Positions 14,538 to 19,925 of a stretch of 19,925 nucleotides of DNA are shown here, in pieces. This stretch comes from Treponema sp. (GTDB taxonomy: Bacteria > Spirochaetota > Spirochaetia > Treponematales > Rectinemataceae): assembly GCA_012516755.1 (NCBI GenBank), contig JAAYWE010000141.1, positions 1-19,925 of the forward strand, in the 5' to 3' direction. Within the stretch, counting starts at the first letter, position 1. The number at the start of each line of letters is the position of its first letter. A program made the translations under genes and the position numbers. The notes beneath the pieces were generated by a model. The model saw only the letters and a program-made list of their open reading frames with translations, was not told the origin of the DNA and searched no databases.

Positions 14538-15530
14538 TTACTTCCGCACAAGTTGATCATCTGAGATAACTACTTTCGCCCTGTCGATTATAGACTGATC
14601 GACTGATATGCCGATTTTCCTTGCAGTATCGAGATTGAGTACGAAAGTCATGTCTTCATTCTCTTTGGACAGAAATGCAGGGATATCCGATGTTTTTTCC
14701 CCATTCAATATGCGCACCACAATTTTGCCAGTAGCCAAACCCATGCGATAGTAGTCGTATCCGAGAGCCGCCAGCACCGGTATTGTCTCCGCAGAAGAGG
14801 GATCAGCAGTCACGATTGGAATCTTTTTATCGATTCCCACTTCCGCAATTCCGCTAAGCGCCGAGAAGACCGTGTTGTCATTGCCCAGGTATAGTCCATC
14901 GATTCGCCCTGCAATAGAGAGAAGAGCCTGCCTAGCCTCGGAAGAATTCGTAATAGTCGACTCTACATATTCTAAACCATGCTCTTGGCAATATTCTCTG
15001 ACGATCTCAGCTAGAGCAACTGAGTTTGCTTCTCCTGAAGCATAGATATTTCCGATGCGCTTTATGCTTGGTTTCAATGAACATAGAAGATCCAGCTGTT
15101 CCCGAACAGGAGTCATATCGGATGTGCCGGTAACGTTGGGTCCGCCCTTATCCATGCTTTCTACTAGATCGGCAGCAACAGGATCCGTCACAGCAGAATA
15201 TATGACCGGGCGATCCTTGATCTGATTTGCGAGTGCTTGAGCCATTGGCGTCGCAATTCCCACGGCGAGTGCAACCTTCTCCTGTTTAAAGTGCTGTGCG
15301 ATCTGGGCAGCCGTATTCATGTCTGCATTCGCATTCTGCAGATCGACCTTATAATCAGCCTTTGATGCAGAGAGCTCATCCAAAATGCCTTTCTCTAATG
15401 CATCGAGAGCCGGATGCGACACGAATTTAGCCACACCGACAACTTTTGCGCCCTTTGGCGCACAAGATAACAATAGCAAGATCCCTGCACATCCAATCGC
15501 ATAGAGCAATTTTGCAAAACGATTACTCAT
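14538..15530 (-). CDS. ABC importer substrate-binding lipoprotein (COG2984 / TrpX-like)
   Basis: A 330-residue binding protein with a lipobox: hydrophobic ILLLLSC ends in Cys23, the predicted lipidation site, so it is tethered to a membrane. Beyond that lie the two-lobe COG2984 features, such as QNANADMNTAAQIAQHFK, VIYSAVTDPVAADLV and NVTGTSDMTPVREQLDLL. These match the family that includes the TrpX tryptophan-binding protein of streptococci, but the ligand varies and cannot be assigned. GAGAGG lies 4 bases before the ATG. It leads the operon binding protein-permease-ATPase. The promoter upstream carries a perfect 22-bp palindrome at the start point, which implies tight ligand-responsive control. 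Confidence 0.9.
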   Translation of the reverse strand: MSNRFAKLLYAIGCAGILLLLSCAPKGAKVVGVAKFVSHPALDALEKGILDELSASKADYKVDLQNANADMNTAAQIAQHFKQEKVALAVGIATPMAQALANQIKDRPVIYSAVTDPVAADLVESMDKGGPNVTGTSDMTPVREQLDLLCSLKPSIKRIGNIYASGEANSVALAEIVREYCQEHGLEYVESTITNSSEARQALLSIAGRIDGLYLGNDNTVFSALSGIAEVGIDKKIPIVTADPSSAETIPVLAALGYDYYRMGLATGKIVVRILNGEKTSDIPAFLSKENEDMTFVLNLDTARKIGISVDQSIIDRAKVVISDDQLVRK

Positions 15531-15602
15531 ACAACCTCTCCCTTATAAGGCAAAATGATCTGTCCATGCCATAGCCATCGGCATTTGCATGTCAACAAAT
15601 CT

Positions 15603-15624
15603 ATGTTACTATGCATAGTAACAT
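15603..15624. promoter_or_regulatory. Perfect 22-bp palindrome at the TrpX-like operon start point (candidate operator)
   Basis: The half-site ATGTTACTATG is followed directly by its exact reverse complement. It begins 7 bases downstream of the predicted -10 box on the minus strand, so it covers the expected transcription start. A dimeric repressor bound there would block initiation. I cannot name the regulator with confidence. Confidence 0.65.
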
Positions 15625-15631
15625 TTTCGGC

Positions 15632-15660
15632 ATTGTATCTTCAGTATGGCACTTCGTCAA
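15632..15660 (-). promoter_or_regulatory. Predicted promoter of the TrpX-like ABC operon
   Basis: On the minus strand, TTGACG (15660-15655), a 17-base spacer and TACAAT (15637-15632) match the sigma-70 consensus at five of six positions each. The leader to the ATG at 15530 would be about 95 bases. A CCTTATAAGG palindrome at 15541-15550 sits just ahead of the ribosome site. Confidence 0.7.
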
Positions 15661-15680
15661 TATATAAAATGAAAAAATTC

Positions 15681-15701
15681 GATAATTTCTGAGAAATTAT
15701 C
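15681..15701. repeat. Perfect 21-bp palindrome between the divergent ABC operons
   Basis: GATAATTTCT, a central G, then AGAAATTATC. It lies 21 bases upstream of the TrpX-like -35 box and 121 bases before the Liv -35 box. No U-run follows on either strand, so it is more likely a protein-binding site than a terminator. Its target is unclear. Confidence 0.55.
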
Positions 15702-15821
15702 CTGAGGCTGCTTTTAGTCAAGCCTTTGCCGAAAAGTATTTCGAATATTAAAACGAAATATGCAAAGATTAAAATATTATGCCTTTTAGAAATAAAATGC
15801 TTTACTTTTGATAGAAACACC

Positions 15822-15850
15822 TTGACACGGAGTATTGGGATATATATTCT
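15822..15850 (+). promoter_or_regulatory. Predicted promoter of the Liv operon
   Basis: A perfect TTGACA -35 box (15822-15827), a 17-base spacer and a TATTCT -10 box (15845-15850) precede livJ. Transcription would start near 15857, leaving a leader of about 60 bases before the AAGGAGG ribosome site at 15903-15909. Confidence 0.7.
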
Positions 15851-15917
15851 TCGCAGAAATTGGCTTCATTCCATTATTTATGCGCATGTTTCGTATATGC
15901 GGAAGGAGGAATTCAAA

Positions 15918-17036
15918 ATGAAGCAAAGAAAAATGCTCTTTGCAGCCATTGTGAGCCTTGTGCTCTTCTTGGGTGCTCAAGCTGTATTTGCGGCTCCAAC
16001 CATAAAGATTGGTGTCGCCGGCGCCCACTCCGGGGACCTGGCTTCCTATGGTCTACCCACTGTCAATGCTGCCAAGCTGGTTGTCAAAGAATACAATGAC
16101 AAGGGTGGCATTAATGGCCAAAAAGTTGAGCTCATTATCGAGGACGATCAATGCAAACCAGAGATTGCAACCAACGTAGCCGCCAAACTGGTAAGCACAA
16201 AGGTCGCTGCGGTCATCGGCCATATTTGTTCTGGAGCTACCAAAGCAGCACTGGGAATTTATAAGGATTCCAGATTAGTGTGCATCTCGCCATCCGCAAC
16301 AACACCTTTCCTTACCCAGAGTGGTGAATATCCGAACTTCTTCCGCACAATCGCCCCGGATGATGCACAAGCAAGGCTTGCAACGGACTTTCTTGTAAAG
16401 GATCTCAAGGTAAAGAAAATAGCAGTTCTCCACGATAAGGGCGACTATGGCAAAGGATTCGCGGAGTCTGTAAGGGAGTTTGCTGAGGAAATGGGCGTCA
16501 AGGTAGCACTTTTCGAAGGCATCAACCCCGGTGCTCCGGACTATTCCGCTGTAATCAATAAAGTTGGCAACGCCAAAGTCGATGCTGTGGTATGGGGCGG
16601 ATATCACCCTGAAGCTTCCAAACTCGTTCAGCAGATGAAAGAGAAGGGAATAAATGTAGCTTTTATTTCCGAAGACGGCATAAAGGACAACACCTTTATC
16701 GAAGTGGCTGGAAAATACGCGGAAGGCGTCTATGCTACTGGCCCAACCGATACCTCTGCCAACCCAATGGCCAACAAGGCGATCGAAGCTCATAAGAAAG
16801 AATTCGGTTCCGAGCCAGGAGCCTTCTTCTTAAATGCTTATGCTTCAGCCCAAGCGCTGCTCAATGCCATCGAAAAGGCAAAATCCACGGATTACGATAA
16901 GATCGTGGCAGCTTTGCAGTCAGAATACGTAGACACGGTGCTTGGCCGGATAACATTCGATAAGAAGGGAGATATAGTAGGCTATGGTAACTCCCTTTTC
17001 CAAGTCAAGAACGGTAAGTTTATAGTATTAAAGTAA
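15918..17036 (+). CDS. livJ: Branched-chain amino acid ABC transporter substrate-binding protein (LivJ-like)
   Basis: A 372-residue periplasmic binding protein of type I fold. The ATG at 15918 is chosen because AAGGAGGA lies just before it and a proper signal peptide follows (about 1-25, cut after VFA before APTIKIGV). An in-frame ATG at 15726 would bury this signal behind 64 residues and overlap the promoter. C79 and C104 are 25 residues apart, the same spacing as the disulfide of E. coli LivJ. The GHICSGATKAA stretch (101-111) and the ISPSATTPFLT stretch match the ligand pocket region of LivJ. It most likely binds leucine, isoleucine or valine, though related proteins bind other amino acids. 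It is the first gene of the Liv operon, and an attenuator-like hairpin separates it from livH. Confidence 0.93.
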   Translation: MKQRKMLFAAIVSLVLFLGAQAVFAAPTIKIGVAGAHSGDLASYGLPTVNAAKLVVKEYNDKGGINGQKVELIIEDDQCKPEIATNVAAKLVSTKVAAVIGHICSGATKAALGIYKDSRLVCISPSATTPFLTQSGEYPNFFRTIAPDDAQARLATDFLVKDLKVKKIAVLHDKGDYGKGFAESVREFAEEMGVKVALFEGINPGAPDYSAVINKVGNAKVDAVVWGGYHPEASKLVQQMKEKGINVAFISEDGIKDNTFIEVAGKYAEGVYATGPTDTSANPMANKAIEAHKKEFGSEPGAFFLNAYASAQALLNAIEKAKSTDYDKIVAALQSEYVDTVLGRITFDKKGDIVGYGNSLFQVKNGKFIVLK

Positions 17037-17046
17037 GGGGCGAGTT

Positions 17047-17099
17047 CTTCTGAATCTTCAGAAGCCGTTCTGGCATAAGAGTCGGAACGGCTTCTTTTT
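17047..17099 (+). terminator. livJ-livH intergenic terminator with an overlapping alternative hairpin
   Basis: AGAAGCCGTTC (17060-17070) pairs with GAACGGCTTCT (17085-17095). The stem extends through GT pairs to a 6-base loop, and the T-run 17095-17099 follows: a classic Rho-independent terminator. A second hairpin, CTTCTGA (17047-17053) with TCAGAAG (17058-17064), shares five bases with the terminator's left arm, so the two cannot fully form together. Partial termination would lower permease expression relative to livJ. Confidence 0.8.
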
Positions 17100-17125
17100 C
17101 CAATCCTGCTGTCGAGGATCGGTAC

Positions 17126-18028
17126 ATGGAATATTTTATTAAGCTTTTTTTAAGTGGTACAGCAAAAGGTAGCATTTATGCTCTCATGGCATTAGGCTAC
17201 ACCATGGTATATGGCATTATTCAGCTCATCAATTTTGCCCATGGTGAGATCTATATGATCGGCGGTTTCACCGCCCTTATTTTAGGGGGATTCTTCTTTT
17301 CCAAGGGCATGCCCGTCAGCCTTGTCCTTGTATTTTCAATTCTGCTTTCGATAATATATGCCGCGGCATTCGGCTTTACGATCGAGAAAATCGCATACAA
17401 GCCGCTCAGGGAAAAACCGCGCTTGTCGGCTTTGATCAGTGCCATCGGCGTCTCGATAATACTTCAGAATTTTGTGCTTCTTTCACAGACCGAAAAATTT
17501 CTTCCATTTCCCAATTATCTTCCTGAATTTAGCTGGCTATTGCCCTATAGAAGCTACATAAACTCCACTCAACTCATAATACTCATAACCACAGCCATAA
17601 TAATGGTTCTGCTGACTTTGCTGATAAAATTCACCCGTATGGGAAAAGCGATGCGCGCTACCGCACAGGATATGCACATGGCTCAATTAGTGGGTGTCGA
17701 TATAAATCAAGTTATTTCGCTCACTTTTGTCATTGGCTCGTCGCTTGCAGCCATTGGAGGGGTACTCATCTGCTCCTATATGGGACAGATAAACTACTAC
17801 ATCGGCTTCATTGCTGGCATAAAGGCTTTCGTTGCCGCAGTTCTTGGAGGTATCGGAAGTATCCCTGGAGCGGTTCTCGGAAGTTTTGTCCTGGGGTGGA
17901 CAGAGAGCTTCGGTACGGGCTATGTGTCCAGCGATTATGAAGATGCCTTTGCTTTCCTTATTCTCATAATCATACTTCTCATAAAGCCCGATGGAATTCT
18001 TGGTCGTTCTCGACGACAGAAGGTCTAG
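17126..18028 (+). CDS. livH: Branched-chain amino acid ABC transporter permease LivH
   Basis: A 300-residue inner-membrane permease. The opening GTAKGSIYALMALGYTMVYG (12-31), followed by IIQLINFAHGEIYMIGGF, is the diagnostic LivH N-terminus. Later AQDMHMAQLVGVDINQVI is the cytoplasmic loop that docks with the ATPases, and AAVLGGIGSIPGAVLGSF is conserved near the C-terminus. GAGGA lies 7 bases before the ATG. It pairs with LivM to form the heterodimeric channel, and livM starts 3 bases after its stop. Expression depends on read-through of the hairpin after livJ. Confidence 0.94.
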   Translation: MEYFIKLFLSGTAKGSIYALMALGYTMVYGIIQLINFAHGEIYMIGGFTALILGGFFFSKGMPVSLVLVFSILLSIIYAAAFGFTIEKIAYKPLREKPRLSALISAIGVSIILQNFVLLSQTEKFLPFPNYLPEFSWLLPYRSYINSTQLIILITTAIIMVLLTLLIKFTRMGKAMRATAQDMHMAQLVGVDINQVISLTFVIGSSLAAIGGVLICSYMGQINYYIGFIAGIKAFVAAVLGGIGSIPGAVLGSFVLGWTESFGTGYVSSDYEDAFAFLILIIILLIKPDGILGRSRRQKV

Positions 18029-18031
18029 ACT

Positions 18032-19303
18032 ATGAAAGCACGCTCTATTCTTAAAGATATTGGAAAATCACTCATTATCGCCGTTTGGTTCATGATTTTA
18101 TTTTTCCCCATCATGGTTATGAAAGTCAATGTGACAAGGGGAGTGGCTCATATCAATTTCCGCTGGAATGTCCTTCCTCTCATTGGAATTGGAGCATTCG
18201 TGCTCTCATTCGTCTGGACCAAGGCTCTCGAGTGGAATGAAAGACGGACAAGCAAAAAAAAGATCGAGAATGGCCTTATCAATAACCGTGCGCTAAATGG
18301 AAGATACCTTAAAAACCCTGCGCTTCGCCCGCTAATCCTTCTGTTAGTCTTTGGATTTACCGTGGCTTTTCCCTTTCTTTTTGGTATGTACCACACCAAT
18401 GTCATGATCACCGCATTCATATATGTGATCTTAGGTCTAGGCCTCAACATCATCGTAGGGCTCGGAGGGCTTCTCAATCTAGGCTATGCAGCGTTCTTCG
18501 GCATTGGAGCTTATACTTATGGCCTTATATGGAAATATATCGGGCCTTCTTTCATCGCGGCGGGCTTAAATCCAGGCTGGCTCTTTTGGATATCTCTTCC
18601 CCTCGCAGGCATTGCAGCGACGATCTTTGGCGTAATATTGAGTCTGCCGGTATTGAGACTTAGGGGCGATTATCTTGCAATTGTCACCCTTGCGTTTGGT
18701 GAGATCTTTCACATGGTGATGCAGAATGCCGGCGATCTAACAGGAGGTGCTACCGGCATAAGCCTTATTCCTCGTCCCTGGTTTCTCGGTCAAAAACTGC
18801 AGCCCTCAGAGGCTGCCACGTATATATACTTTATAGCTCTTGTCTTCGTAATGATTACCATATTCGTTGTGAGACGAATCGAAGATTCAAAGGTCGGAAG
18901 GGCCCTCGAAGCGATGCGCGAAGATGAGGTAGCCTGCGAAGCGATGGGCATCGATATGGTCAAGAACAAATTGATAACCTTTGCGGTTGGCACATTCTGG
19001 GCTGGAATTGCCGGAGTGCTGATGGCTAGCCAGACCACCTATATCAATCCAGATAGTTTTACTCTGTGGGAATCGATAATGATCCTGATGGCTGTTGTCA
19101 TAGGCGGAACCGGCTCCATTCCGGGAGTAATCGCCGGGGCAATACTTCTAAAACTCCTGCCCGAGTATTTCAGGCCCCTTGCGCAATACCGCATGCTTAT
19201 ATATGGCATTGCAATGATCCTCGTCATAATCTTTAAGTCCGATGGCCTAATTCCTCGCAAGCGCAAGCAATACACCTTCACAGAAAAGGAGCTTGCAAAA
19301 TGA
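18032..19303 (+). CDS. livM: Branched-chain amino acid ABC transporter permease LivM
   Basis: A 423-residue membrane protein. It has an N-terminal extension of about 110 residues with extra hydrophobic segments and a charged stretch (NERRTSKKKIE), as in the longer enterobacterial LivM. The core carries GLGLNIIVGLGGLLNLGYAAFFGIGAY, the diagnostic LivM motif. MREDEVACEAMGIDMVKNKL is the ATPase-contact loop, and VVIGGTGSIPGVIAGA is near the end. AGAAGG lies about 8 bases before the ATG. Its stop overlaps the livG start by 4 bases, so the two are translationally coupled. Confidence 0.94.
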   Translation: MKARSILKDIGKSLIIAVWFMILFFPIMVMKVNVTRGVAHINFRWNVLPLIGIGAFVLSFVWTKALEWNERRTSKKKIENGLINNRALNGRYLKNPALRPLILLLVFGFTVAFPFLFGMYHTNVMITAFIYVILGLGLNIIVGLGGLLNLGYAAFFGIGAYTYGLIWKYIGPSFIAAGLNPGWLFWISLPLAGIAATIFGVILSLPVLRLRGDYLAIVTLAFGEIFHMVMQNAGDLTGGATGISLIPRPWFLGQKLQPSEAATYIYFIALVFVMITIFVVRRIEDSKVGRALEAMREDEVACEAMGIDMVKNKLITFAVGTFWAGIAGVLMASQTTYINPDSFTLWESIMILMAVVIGGTGSIPGVIAGAILLKLLPEYFRPLAQYRMLIYGIAMILVIIFKSDGLIPRKRKQYTFTEKELAK

Positions 19304-19925
19304 GTACGGAGAAGTTGCAGTACTATAATGAAATCCTTGAGATAGACAATCTCGTCATGGCTTTTGGAGGACTGCGTGCAATAGATGGAGTATCGATGCA
19401 CATTGACGAAGGAGAAATTGCAGCTCTAATCGGCCCCAATGGCGCGGGAAAGACCACGATTTTCAACTGCATAACAGGTGTACACAAGCCTACAGAAGGA
19501 AAGGTCAAGATTCGAAATCGAGATGGACGCGTCGAGGAAATACAAGGCTTAAAGCCCAATGTCATCAACTGCAAAGGCTTAGCCCGAACCTTTCAAAATA
19601 TCCGCCTTTTCAACAATATGACCGTTCTCGAAAATGTCATGATTGGCCGCCACAATTCGCTCAAGGCAGGAGTCTTTGCAGCAATAATCCGCAATGCCAT
19701 AACAAGAGAAGAAGAGCAAAGAGTCATCGAGGAGAGCTACACCATTCTCAAGAAACTCAAACTCGATACGTATGTCAATGAAACGGCAAAGAATCTGCCT
19801 TATGGCGAACAACGGCGACTAGAGATTGCTCGCGCTCTTGCAACAGATCCTTTTCTGCTTCTACTTGACGAACCTGTTGCTGGGATGAACGCCCAGGAGA
19901 CAAAAGAACTTGAGGAGACCATAAA
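19300..19925 (+). CDS. livG: Branched-chain amino acid ABC transporter ATP-binding protein LivG (cut by window edge)
   Basis: The frame opens at ATG 19300, with AAGGAG 8 bases upstream, and is still open at the right edge after 208 residues. It shows Walker A GPNGAGKTT (45-53), Q-loop Q99 (RTFQNIRLF), the Liv-type signature LPYGEQRRLEIARAL (166-180), and Walker B LLLLDEPVAGMN (186-197). LivG normally has about 255 residues, so roughly 50 residues including the switch His lie outside. The LPYGEQ signature and RTFQNIRLF segment separate LivG from LivF. A livF gene is expected next, but it cannot be seen. Confidence 0.93.
   Translation, partial: MSTEKLQYYNEILEIDNLVMAFGGLRAIDGVSMHIDEGEIAALIGPNGAGKTTIFNCITGVHKPTEGKVKIRNRDGRVEEIQGLKPNVINCKGLARTFQNIRLFNNMTVLENVMIGRHNSLKAGVFAAIIRNAITREEEQRVIEESYTILKKLKLDTYVNETAKNLPYGEQRRLEIARALATDPFLLLLDEPVAGMNAQETKELEETI

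Larger units (their letters stand above)
15531..15917. other. Divergent control region between the two ABC importer operons
   Basis: This 387-base AT-rich gap contains a minus-strand promoter for the TrpX-like operon, a plus-strand promoter for the Liv operon, and two long perfect palindromes (15603-15624 and 15681-15701). A looser ATTTCG/CGAAAT inverted repeat lies at 15738-15759. I saw no riboswitch class that I recognise and no convincing small gene. Confidence 0.7.

Noticed and set aside
15541..15550. CCTTATAAGG palindrome in the leader of the TrpX-like operon
   Set aside because: It is short and AT-cored. It might slightly mask the ribosome site, but there is no strong reason to call it a riboswitch or operator.
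15726..15917. N-terminal extension of the LivJ-like protein from an upstream in-frame ATG
   Set aside because: It would bury the signal peptide, covers the predicted promoter and lacks a ribosome site; AAGGAGGA points to the ATG at 15918.
16275..16793. Minus-strand open frame of 172 codons inside livJ
   Set aside because: It is antisense to a clear binding-protein gene, with no domain or start signal.

Overview
This 19.9 kb window comes from a bacterial chromosome and is densely packed with metabolic and transport genes. I saw no rRNA, tRNA, CRISPR array, insertion sequence or phage gene. Strong AGGAGG ribosome sites, TTGACA-type promoters, a TRAP transporter, a lipoprotein solute-binding protein and many sugar- and hydroxy-acid dehydrogenases suggest an anaerobic, fermentative bacterium with a Gram-negative-type envelope. 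A spirochaete or similar lineage is a guess that the sequence alone does not prove.

Region A (1-6682, minus strand) is catabolic. The first operon reads, in transcription order, GntR/FCD regulator, RraA-family aldolase/decarboxylase, Ldh2-family oxidoreductase, TIM-barrel sugar isomerase/epimerase, zinc alcohol dehydrogenase, and the N-terminus of an SDR dehydrogenase that runs off the left edge. Upstream of it, on the same strand, lie a hexose-phosphate-type mutarotase gene and a second Ldh2-family gene.

Region B (6683-11349) holds a TRAP transporter operon (DctP, DctQ, DctM) that ends in a second SDR dehydrogenase. It faces a second GntR/FCD regulator that converges on it. Palindromes overlap or abut the predicted promoters of the TRAP operon and both regulators. 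Regions A and B together look like one carboxylate or sugar-acid uptake and breakdown module: TRAP import, several NAD-type oxidations, isomerisation, then retro-aldol cleavage or decarboxylation. The substrate cannot be read from the sequence.

Region C (11350-15530) contains a MATE-family exporter (plus strand). Convergent to it is a three-gene ABC importer of the TrpXYZ-like type (COG2984/COG4120/COG1101), reading lipoprotein binding protein, permease, ATPase. Its promoter carries a perfect 22-bp palindrome at the expected transcription start.

Region D (15531-19925, plus strand) is a branched-chain amino acid ABC importer: LivJ-like binding protein, LivH, LivM and the start of LivG, cut by the right edge. 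A strong terminator-like hairpin sits between binding protein and permease, as a different hairpin does in the TRAP operon. This would favour excess binding protein over permease. The most unusual material is the catabolic gene combination, the variant active site of one Ldh2 paralogue, and the set of palindromic candidate operators.
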